Assembly (NCBI RefSeq): GCF_001514235.1
Contig: NZ_KQ948926.1
Span: 96,355-160,354 of the forward strand
From: Streptomyces caeruleatus
GTDB taxonomy: Bacteria > Actinomycetota > Actinomycetes > Streptomycetales > Streptomycetaceae
Direction: 5' to 3'
DNA: 64,000 nt
Shown one piece after another: positions 18,487 through 25,509 of this stretch (positions are counted from its first letter, which is position 1; each line of letters opens with the position of its first letter). Made by a program: the position numbers and the translations under genes. Under the pieces are notes generated by a model that saw only the letters and a list, made by a program, of their open reading frames with translations, did not search any database and was not told the DNA's origin.

Positions 18487-20602
18487 GGACCCACCAGCGC
18501 CGGAGCGCGGCTCGGGCACCGTCCACGGCCCGGTTCCGGTCGCGACCACCACACTCCCGCCCCGACCACTCGGCTTCACCGGCCGATCGGCGGAGATGGA
18601 CCGCCTGCTACCGCGTCTCGCGCCCGCCGCGAACACCGAGGCCGCCACGCTCCCTCTCCTCATCTCCGCCGTCACCGGCATGGGCGGCATCGGCAAGACC
18701 GCGCTGGCGGTGGAGGCGGCACACCGGGCCCTGGCGAAAGGCTGGTTTCCCGGCGGGACCCTCTTCGTGGACCTGCGCGGCTACGACGACAACCCGGTCA
18801 CGGCGGACCAGGCGGTCCTGGCCCTGCTCGACGCGCTCGGCGTCCACGGCCCGGACCTCCCTCCGACGACGGCGCGCCAGTACGACACGTACCGCGCCCT
18901 CCTGGCCGAGCGGCAGGACCGGACGCTCCTGGTCCTGGACAACGTCTCGACCCCGTCCCAGTACCTGCCACTGCTGCCCGGCACGGCCCACCACGGAGTG
19001 CTGATCACGTCCCGGGACCGCCCGGACGCCCTCCCCTTACGCGTCATCGACCTCGAAGTACTCGATCCGGACGAGTCCGCCGCCCTCGTGACACGCGCTC
19101 TCCATGAGGCCGACGAGCGGGACGACCGCCCGGCGCGGGAGCCGACCGCTCTCCGCGAACTCACCGCCCTCTGCGGCCACTTGCCCCTAGCCCTCCAGAT
19201 CGCCGGCGCGATGCTGCGACGACGCCGCCACCGGGGCATCGCCTCGCTGGTGGCCGAGATCGGGAAGGGCGCGGACCCGGCCGCCGTACTCGACAACGGC
19301 AGTTCAGGCACGGATGTGTACGGCCGCTCGCTCCTCCTGCGGCCCGTGCTGGAGACCTCGTACCGCCGCCTGCCACCCGACCAGGCCCGGCTGCTGCGTC
19401 TGCTCGCCCTCGCCCCCGGCGCGGAGACCGGAACCGAGGCCGTGGCCGCCCTGGCCGACCTGGACACGGAGGCCACGCTGTCCCTGCTGGAGGACCTGGC
19501 CGCCACGCATCTCGTCTCGCCGGTCCAGGACGGCGTGGGATCGGCTTCCGGGTTGCGGTGGCGGTTGCATGACCTGGTGCGGGGGTTCGGGGCGGGTGTG
19601 GTGGCCGGGGATGCGGGGCTGCGGGAGGAGGGGGAGGCCGCGCGGGAGCGGGTGCTGGCGTTCTATTACCGGTGGGCGGATGCGGCTGATGACCGGTTGC
19701 GGTGGTGGCCGGGGAGTAGGGAGCCGGAGCGGTTCGCGGACCGGGGGCAGGCGTTGGCGTGGCTGGACTCCGAGCGGGCCGGGCTGGTGGCGGCGGCGTT
19801 GTGGGCGCGTGAGGAGCGGCACGCGGACACGGCGGTGCGGCTGGCGCTGTGCCTTGGGACGTATCTCGACTGGCGGCGGTACTTCGATGACTGGATCACC
19901 GTCATGCGTGCTGCTCAGGAGGCCTCATATCGCGCGGGGGACCGCCATAACGAGGCCAGGGCGTGGAACAACCTCGGCGCCGCCCTGCGGGAAGCGGGCC
20001 GGGTAGAGGAGGCGATCGACGCCCACACCCGCGCCCGCGACCTGTTCCAGGCTGCCGAGGACCGCCACGGCGAGGCCGCGGCGTGGAACAACCTCGGCAG
20101 CGCTCTGCGGGAGGCGGGCCGGGTGGAGGAGGCGATCGACGCCCACACCCGTGCTCTCGACCTGTGCCAAGCTGCCGGGAACCGCCACGGCGAGGCCAGC
20201 GCGTGGAACAACCTCGGCCTCGCCTTGCAGGAGGCGGGCCGGGTAGAGGAGGCGATCGAGGCCCACACTCGCGACCTTGACCTGTGTCGGGCCGCCGAGC
20301 ACCGCCACCGCGAGGCCACCGCGTGGGGCAACCTCGGCGTCGCCCTGCGGAAGGCGGGCCGGGCAGCGGAGGCGATCGAGGCGTACGGCAAGGGCTTGGA
20401 AGTCTGCCGGGAGTTCGAGGACTGGTACGGGGCGGGCCAGAACCTCCGAAATCTGGCCCGCGCCCACGAGCACGCCAACCGCCCCGCCCACGCCCACACT
20501 CTCTGGCTCCAGGCCGCCGACGCCTACACCCGCGCCAACGCCCCCACCGAAGCCACCCAAGCCCACACCCGAGCCACCGAACTCAACGAGACCGAGATCT
20601 AA
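18482..20602 (+). CDS. NB-ARC/TPR STAND module, in-frame continuation of the PNP module
   Basis: This frame picks up directly after the 6-G run at 18475-18480: GEDPPAPERGSG, LPPRPLGFTGRSAEMDRLL, then NB-ARC with Walker A GMGGIGKT, FVDLRGYDDNPVTADQAV and LITSRDRPDALPLRV, winged helix, and four almost identical 40-residue TPR units (about 19955-20434). There is no plausible independent start before the NB-ARC fold, so the piece depends on the PNP frame (frameshift, assembly error or decay). A TTA codon at 19037-19039 suggests bldA-dependent translation. PNP-NB-ARC-TPR proteins resemble fungal NLRs and the ATP-nucleosidase immune effectors of bacteria. Confidence 0.75.
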   Translation, partial: GEDPPAPERGSGTVHGPVPVATTTLPPRPLGFTGRSAEMDRLLPRLAPAANTEAATLPLLISAVTGMGGIGKTALAVEAAHRALAKGWFPGGTLFVDLRGYDDNPVTADQAVLALLDALGVHGPDLPPTTARQYDTYRALLAERQDRTLLVLDNVSTPSQYLPLLPGTAHHGVLITSRDRPDALPLRVIDLEVLDPDESAALVTRALHEADERDDRPAREPTALRELTALCGHLPLALQIAGAMLRRRRHRGIASLVAEIGKGADPAAVLDNGSSGTDVYGRSLLLRPVLETSYRRLPPDQARLLRLLALAPGAETGTEAVAALADLDTEATLSLLEDLAATHLVSPVQDGVGSASGLRWRLHDLVRGFGAGVVAGDAGLREEGEAARERVLAFYYRWADAADDRLRWWPGSREPERFADRGQALAWLDSERAGLVAAALWAREERHADTAVRLALCLGTYLDWRRYFDDWITVMRAAQEASYRAGDRHNEARAWNNLGAALREAGRVEEAIDAHTRARDLFQAAEDRHGEAAAWNNLGSALREAGRVEEAIDAHTRALDLCQAAGNRHGEASAWNNLGLALQEAGRVEEAIEAHTRDLDLCRAAEHRHREATAWGNLGVALRKAGRAAEAIEAYGKGLEVCREFEDWYGAGQNLRNLARAHEHANRPAHAHTLWLQAADAYTRANAPTEATQAHTRATELNETEI
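19955..20434 (+). repeat. Four 120-bp TPR-coding repeats
   Basis: Four head-to-tail 120-bp units encode 40-residue TPRs that differ at only a few positions (AWNNLGxALxEAGRVEEAIxAHTR). High DNA-level identity between units points to recent expansion or gene conversion. The mirror-image gene at 14750-15230 has a similar array in inverted orientation. Confidence 0.85.
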
Positions 20603-20969
20603 CCCGCATACCCCCGAGCCCCCCGCCAAGGCACCACCGCCCACATCCGCGTCCCACCCCCAGGCTCCCGAGCCTCCCCGAACCCCCACTCCCCATCACG
20701 CTCCCGATGATCCGCCGCTCCGTCGGCACGAACCTGATGCTCGTCACCCTCCAGCCCAGCCTGATCTGGGTGATAACGAAGGGCGGCCTCTATCTGCGTC
20801 TGCTGCGAACGGAGGCCTGACCGCCGTGCCTCGGACTCTCGCCTCCCCCAAGACCACTCATTGCCTGGCCACCGACGCGGGCCTGCTGGCGGTGACCGCC
20901 GCGTTCTTCTCCCCGCAGGTATGAGTGATCCTGTCCTGGCTGGACACGAACGTGAACCTCCGGCTGAAG
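20603..20969. other. Non-coding or eroded region
   Basis: No intact gene is recognised. A minus-strand frame ending near 20600 reads EWGFGEAREPGGGTRMWAVV and looks like the C-terminus of a real protein with its upstream part missing. A plus-strand frame at 20707-20820 (38 codons) has no supporting signal. The region borders a broken permease gene and is probably a deletion scar. Confidence 0.4.
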
Positions 20970-21155
20970 CTCCTGGAGGGCGTGACCTGCCGATCGCGGC
21001 GATCATGATGCCGGTGTATGCGTTGTTCGTGCGGGTGAACCTGATCGACAGCATGCAGGGCACGATCTTCTTCTTCGCTGCCTCTCAACTGCTGGGGCCT
21101 GGCCTGGGCCTGGCCCTGGACCTGGACCTGGCTGATGAAGAACTTCGTGACTCCA
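20970..21155 (+). pseudogene. Sugar ABC transporter permease, 5'-side fragment
   Basis: Encodes LPIAAIMMPVYALFVRVNLID and DSMQGTIFFFAASQL, the membrane region before the EAA loop of MalG-type permeases. The frame then breaks in a CCTGGN repeat tract (21098-21132) and resumes in another frame as WLMKNFV at 21131-21153. The match stops there, where the IS605-type element begins. The continuation is at 22686. The start, the first membrane segments and the partner genes are absent. Confidence 0.8.
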
Positions 21156-21191
21156 CCCACGCGTGAACGTGCGGGCTTCCTGCGTCGGTGA

Positions 21192-22400
21192 CTAGGCCAC
21201 GTTGCAGAGGGCCAGCCCGGCCCTGTTGAGGACGTTCGTCGCACCGACGTGGTCCGCGTTCGCCGCGAACCCACACGCCGTGCACTGGAACCTTGTTTGA
21301 GTGACGCGGTTCCCCGTGGCCACGTGCCCGCAGCCGGGACACGTGCGGGAGGTGTTGCGCGCATCCACGGGAACCGTCAGGCGACCGGCACTCTCAGCCT
21401 TGTTCGCCAGGATTCCGAGGAACTGCGCCCAACCCGCGTCGAGGATGCTTCGGTTGAGCCCGGCTTTCGCGGCGGCGCCGTTGGGCAGGAAGCTGCCGGG
21501 CGTGTCCGGATCGGCCTTGTGTGCGGGCGCTTTGGTCATGCCCGCCGTGTCGAGTCGCTCGTGTGCGATGACGTCGTGGTCGCGCACGAGAGCGAGCGCG
21601 GTCTTGTGGTGGAAGTCGGCGCGCTGCCTGCGGATCTTGGCGTGCAGCTTGGCGACCTTCCGGGCCGCAGCGCGATGCTTCTTGGTGCGCTGGCGGGTCC
21701 GCTTCGGAAACGTCGCGAGATGCCGCTGCGCCTCGGCCAGTTCATCGGCCATCGTCGCGAGGAAGTGCGGGTTCGCGAGGTGCTCGCCGTCCGATGTGGT
21801 CAGGAGGTGAGCGACGCCCATGTCGATGCCCACGACCGACCCGGTGGCCGCAAGCGGCTCGACGGGGACCTCGTCACAGGAGAGGACGACGTACCAGCGG
21901 GTTCCCTCGCGCTTCACGCTGATCGTCTTGACGCGGCCCTGTACAGGCCGGTGCTGGTGCACTCGGACGTGTCCGATGTTTTGGAGGCGCACGCGGGTCT
22001 GCCGGTCGTGCGGGGTGGAATCCCAGCGGCAGCCGTCGCCGTCCTTCGGGAAGGTGACGGTATCGAAGTGCCCGACGCCCTTGAAGCGCGGGTAGCCCGG
22101 CGTCTGCCCGGCCTTTACCCGGCGGAAGAACGCTTGGAATGCCTTGTCGAGACGGCGCAGGGTGGCCTGCTGGGAGGAGAACGACCAGCGGCCCTGACGC
22201 TCCGGGTCGAACGTCCGGATGGCTTTTAGCTGGGCGGACTGGGCGCCGTAGCGGACGGTGGTCTTCGAGACGTGCCGGTAGGCGTCCCGGCGCTCCTGCA
22301 GCGCACCGTTGTAGAGCGAGCAGTGATCCCGCAGCATCTCGCCCAGCGCGACCGCCTGACGGGCCGTTGGGCGCAGGAGGAACCTGTACGCGCGGATCAC
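21192..22400 (-). CDS. tnpB: TnpB RNA-guided nuclease (IS200/IS605 family OrfB)
   Basis: 402 residues, close to ISDra2 TnpB in length. The N-terminal REC/wedge part begins MIRAYRFLLRPTARQA. The RuvC carboxylates are all present: Asp193 in GIDMGVAHLL, Glu281 in AHERLD and Asp383 in NADHVGATNVLNR. The zinc ribbon has Cys354-x2-Cys357 and Cys373-x2-Cys376. TnpB uses an omega-RNA from the element's right end to cut DNA next to a short target-adjacent motif and so preserves the element. The start overlaps the RHH stop (ATGA). No frameshift is seen, so it is probably active. Confidence 0.93.
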   Translation of the reverse strand: MIRAYRFLLRPTARQAVALGEMLRDHCSLYNGALQERRDAYRHVSKTTVRYGAQSAQLKAIRTFDPERQGRWSFSSQQATLRRLDKAFQAFFRRVKAGQTPGYPRFKGVGHFDTVTFPKDGDGCRWDSTPHDRQTRVRLQNIGHVRVHQHRPVQGRVKTISVKREGTRWYVVLSCDEVPVEPLAATGSVVGIDMGVAHLLTTSDGEHLANPHFLATMADELAEAQRHLATFPKRTRQRTKKHRAAARKVAKLHAKIRRQRADFHHKTALALVRDHDVIAHERLDTAGMTKAPAHKADPDTPGSFLPNGAAAKAGLNRSILDAGWAQFLGILANKAESAGRLTVPVDARNTSRTCPGCGHVATGNRVTQTRFQCTACGFAANADHVGATNVLNRAGLALCNVA

Positions 22401-22558
22401 CGATCACGCCTCCGCTCGGCGCGGAGCCCCTCGGCGAGTAGCACACAGGCGGCGGCGTTGATCGAGATGCCCACGCGCTCGGCGTATGCCTCGATCTGCC
22501 GCTTCAGGTCCGGTGAGACGCGTAGGTTCAACGACTCCCGGCGATCACCTCTCGCCAC
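22397..22558 (-). CDS. Ribbon-helix-helix (CopG-like) small protein coupled to tnpB
   Basis: 53 residues from GTG 22558: SLNLRVSPDLKRQIEAYAER and VGISINAAACVLLAEGL form the strand-helix-helix of the CopG/MetJ fold, with a basic tail. The stop overlaps the tnpB start by 4 bp. Upstream, TAGCAT at about 22570 could be a -10 for a nearly leaderless message. The likely role is a DNA-binding repressor of the element's own promoter, by analogy with RHH autoregulators. That link is inference. An RHH antitoxin is an alternative, but no toxin is adjacent. Confidence 0.7.
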   Translation of the reverse strand: MARGDRRESLNLRVSPDLKRQIEAYAERVGISINAAACVLLAEGLRAERRRDR

Positions 22559-22685
22559 AACCAAGATGCTACCATTTCGCGATGCGCTGCGAACCCGTGC
22601 ACAGTCGAGGCCGGAGCAGCGCTGAGAAACAATTCCCCCACCAGCCAAAGCCGGTAGTCCCCTTGCCAGGAGATCTGCTGGACAG

Positions 22686-23036
22686 GGCGCGCCGAAGGAG
22701 CTGGAGGAGGCCGCCTGGACGGACGGGGCGTCGTCGCTCCAGTCGCTGGTGCGGGTGGTGCTGCCGCTGATGGGGCCGGGGGTGGCGGTGGTGACGGTGT
22801 TCTCGTTCGTGATGATGTGGGGGAACTTCTTCGTTCCCTTCATGCTGCTGCTCACCCCGGACCAGATGCCGGCGGCCGTGAGCATCAACGAGTTCTTCGG
22901 GAACCGCGGGACCGTGGTGTACGGGCAGCTGGCGGCGTTCTCGATCATCTACTCGACGCCGGTGATCCTGCTGTACCTGCTGGTGGCCCGGCGACTGGGG
23001 GGCGGGTTCGCGTTGAGCGGGGCGGTGAAGGGGTGA
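22686..23036 (+). pseudogene. Sugar ABC transporter permease, 3'-side fragment
   Basis: 117 codons in one frame encode GAPKELEEAAWTDGA (the EAA motif of MalG-type permeases, which contacts the ATPase) followed by VVLPLMGPGVAVVTVFSF and the last membrane segments, ending at a normal stop at 23034-23036. It begins exactly where the mobile element ends and continues the fragment that stops at 21153. Without a start or the N-terminal half it cannot be functional. Confidence 0.85.
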
Positions 23037-23448
23037 TCGCGCGGCGGGGCGGGCCGTGTCGCACCGTCGGGATCGAGCCGCGCGCCACCCCCGCCGTCCG
23101 ACCCGTCGGACCCGTCGGACCGTCCCCCGTTGACGCACTCGTCTTCGACTCCCGCACGCACAGTCGACCCCCGCTTCACTCCCGCCGCGACCGGCGCCGC
23201 GAGCCGGAAGGAGATCGACGACAGAAAGCGCTCGCGAATATGCCGCCTGACCTTGCCGTTCACCGCACGTCACCGGCGGCCGACCGCGCCTCGACTCCGT
23301 TCGCACGGCACCCGCAGTGCCACCCGGCCCGCACCGCAAACGATCTCGCCCGTCAACGAACCCGTCAGTAGCCGTAGCTTCATACAATCCGTAATCCTGG
23401 CCGAACAGACCGTAGTCACGCCACCCGGCCCGGCCTACGTTGTGGCCC
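23037..23448. other. Intergenic region upstream of the HTH gene
   Basis: No gene recognised. A short triplicated GTCGGACCC motif lies at about 23096-23124. TACAAT at 23383-23388 resembles a -10 element about 60 bases before the HTH gene, but no good -35 is seen. Confidence 0.35.
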
Positions 23449-24183
23449 GTGCGCCGACCCCAAGCCCAACCGAACCAGCCCAACCGCTCCAGCCGCCGAA
23501 CCCCACCCACTCCCCCGTTCAACGCCCCCGCCGCCCGCAGGCTCCGTGCCGCCCTCAACATGGGGCCCGAGCACGTCGCCTACGGGATGCGCGCGTCGTA
23601 CGGACTGCCCTACGTCACCCAGGACCTCGTGGTCGCCTGGGAACGGGAGATCGCCTCCCCCGACAACAGCGAACTCACCGCCCTCGCGGGTGTGCTGTGG
23701 TGCTCGCCCAGCGAGTTGCTGGGCAAGCCGCGGACGTTGCGCGAACACCGGCTCGCCCGGGGCCTCGCGCCGGAGGACGTGGCGCGCACCGTGGGGCACG
23801 ACCTCGTCGCGTACCTGCGCATGGAGGAGAACGACGACTGGCAGGGCAACGACCGCCAGTCCGCCGCCCTCGCCGACGTCCTCGGTCTGACGGTCCCGGA
23901 CCTCATCACCGTGACCGGCCGTGACAAGGCCCTCGCCGAGCTGCTGCGCAGTGCCGTGACGACGCGCTGGCAGGCGTACGTCCGCCCGGTCGGCAGGATG
24001 GTGCCCCTGGACCGGCGGCTGCTGGAGGACGCCCTCCAGGAGCTGCACCAGAACTACCAGGGGCAGATGACCGCCACGCTCAGCTGGGGCGGCGGGGGCA
24101 GCGAGTCCAGTGCGGCCGGCCGCGAGTTCATGGACCGGATCGTGGAGCACTTCTGGGCGACGGTCGGGGGCGCCACCGCCTGA
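23449..24183 (+). CDS. Helix-turn-helix DNA-binding protein
   Basis: About 244 residues from GTG 23449 (TTG 23440 is possible). After a Pro/Arg-rich leader of about 25 residues there are two XRE-like segments: LRAALNMGPEHVAYGMRASYG with VTQDLVVAWER, and LREHRLARGLAPEDVARTVG with VAYLRMEENDDW. A C-terminal region (LLEDALQELHQNYQGQMTATL) has no recognised fold. It sits next to the convergent phosphofructokinase gene. A role as a transcription regulator is likely; the target is unknown. Confidence 0.75.
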   Translation: MRRPQAQPNQPNRSSRRTPPTPPFNAPAARRLRAALNMGPEHVAYGMRASYGLPYVTQDLVVAWEREIASPDNSELTALAGVLWCSPSELLGKPRTLREHRLARGLAPEDVARTVGHDLVAYLRMEENDDWQGNDRQSAALADVLGLTVPDLITVTGRDKALAELLRSAVTTRWQAYVRPVGRMVPLDRRLLEDALQELHQNYQGQMTATLSWGGGGSESSAAGREFMDRIVEHFWATVGGATA

Positions 24184-24236
24184 ACCGGCCGACTCCTCAG
24201 TGGCCGGTCCGCGGGTGCGGCTTGAACTGAACAGTC

Positions 24237-25262
24237 CTAGAAGACGGACTCCGCCTCGTCCATCCGGTCCTTGGGCACCGTCTTCAGCTCGGTCACGGCC
24301 TCCGCGAGCGGCACCATCACGATGTCGGTCCCGCGCAGGGCGGTCATCCTGCCGAAGTCGCCCCGGTGCGCGGCCTCCACGGCGTGCCAGCCGAAGCGGG
24401 TGGCCAGGACGCGGTCGTACGCGGTGGGCACGCCGCCGCGCTGGACGTGGCCGAGGATGACCGGCTTGGCCTCCTTGCCGAGGCGGCGCTCCAGTTCGAA
24501 GGCGAGGGCCGTGCCGATGCCCTGGAAGCGCTCGTGGCCGTACTGGTCGATCGCGCCCTTGCCGTAGTCCATGCTTCCGTCGGCGGGGTGGGCGCCCTCG
24601 GCGACGCAGATCACGGCGAACTTCTTGCCGCGGGAGAAGCGCTCCTCGACCATCTTGACCAGGTCGGCGGGGTCGAAGGGGCGCTCGGGCAGGCAGATGC
24701 CGTGCGCGCCGGCCGCCATGCCGGACTCCAGGGCGATCCAGCCGGCGTGACGGCCCATGACCTCCACGACCATCACGCGCTGGTGCGATTCCGCCGTGGT
24801 CTTCAGGCGGTCCATGGCCTCGGTGGCGACGCCGACGGCCGTGTCGAAGCCGAAGGTGCGGTCCGTCGAGGAGATGTCGTTGTCGATCGTCTTCGGTACG
24901 CCGACCACCGGCAGCCCGGCGTCGGACAGCATGCGGGCCGCCGTCAGGGTGCCCTCGCCGCCGATCGGGATCAGCGCGTCGATGCCGAAGTCACGGGCGA
25001 TGTCGACGGCGCTCTCGCAGGCCTCGCGCAGCCGGTCGCGCTCCAGGCGGGACGAGCCCAGGATGGTGCCGCCGCGGGCCAGGATGCCGCTGACGGCCTC
25101 CAGGTCGAGGCCGCGGTAGTGGCCGTCCAGCAGGCCCGCGTACCCGTCCTCGAAGCCGATCACCTCGTCGCCGTACTGCGCGACCGCTCGGTGCACGACC
25201 GACCGGATCACGGCGTTCAGGCCGGGGCAGTCGCCGCCTGCGGTGAGAACTCCGATGCGCAT
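24237..25262 (-). CDS. pfkA: 6-phosphofructokinase
   Basis: 341 residues, the PfkA family that makes fructose-1,6-bisphosphate in glycolysis. Motifs: GGDCPGLNAVIRSVV (nucleotide loop), PIGGEGTLTAARML, VPKTIDNDI (catalytic loop with the proton-abstracting Asp), EVMGRHAGWIAL and LGHVQRGGVPTAYD. The pair Gly at the GGEG position and Lys in PKTIDND is the mixed pattern of actinobacterial group III enzymes, which use ATP despite the PPi-type Lys. ATG 25262 follows CAGGAGACACAGC. Divergent from pta across a 247-bp gap. Confidence 0.95.
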   Translation of the reverse strand: MRIGVLTAGGDCPGLNAVIRSVVHRAVAQYGDEVIGFEDGYAGLLDGHYRGLDLEAVSGILARGGTILGSSRLERDRLREACESAVDIARDFGIDALIPIGGEGTLTAARMLSDAGLPVVGVPKTIDNDISSTDRTFGFDTAVGVATEAMDRLKTTAESHQRVMVVEVMGRHAGWIALESGMAAGAHGICLPERPFDPADLVKMVEERFSRGKKFAVICVAEGAHPADGSMDYGKGAIDQYGHERFQGIGTALAFELERRLGKEAKPVILGHVQRGGVPTAYDRVLATRFGWHAVEAAHRGDFGRMTALRGTDIVMVPLAEAVTELKTVPKDRMDEAESVF

Positions 25263-25509
25263 CGTGCTGTGTCTCCTGCTCGCTGTTGATACCGGTGAGC
25301 CAGTCCGATTGTTTCACGTCCGCGAGGACGATGTCGCTCCCCTACTGACGGGCGCCTTATCCACCGCCAAGGGTATTGTCAAGAGGGTTTCGCTCACCCC
25401 ACTGGGCGATTTCGCGACGCCCACGAGGACACCCGAGGCGACGAGCGGCGACGACCGACAGTCGACGCTCGACGAGAACGACGGACGACAGACGAAACGG
25501 AGAGCACGC

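Larger units (their letters stand above)
21156..22685 (-). mobile_element. IS605-type element carrying tnpB and an RHH gene, no tnpA
   Basis: About 1.53 kb interrupts a MalG-type permease gene: WLMKNFV on the left rejoins GAPKELEEAAW on the right. It encodes a full-length TnpB and a coupled small RHH protein but no tyrosine or serine transposase, so it depends on a transposase supplied in trans. I see no target duplication or terminal inverted repeats, as expected for this family. Exact ends are uncertain by several bases. The omega-RNA should span the 3' end of tnpB to about 21156 on the minus strand, with the guide read from the flanking permease sequence. Confidence 0.75.

Noticed and set aside
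20707..20820. 38-codon plus-strand frame in the eroded region
   Set aside because: No ribosome-binding site and no recognisable helix or domain pattern; it lies in a deletion scar.
23130..23924. Plus-strand open frame running through the HTH gene region in another frame
   Set aside because: Composition is Arg/Pro/Ala-rich without a fold; the overlapping frame encodes clear XRE-like helices.
25310..25320. TGTTTCACGTC resembling half of a ParB-binding parS site
   Set aside because: The second half is absent (CCGCG in place of GAAAC), so it is not a parS site.
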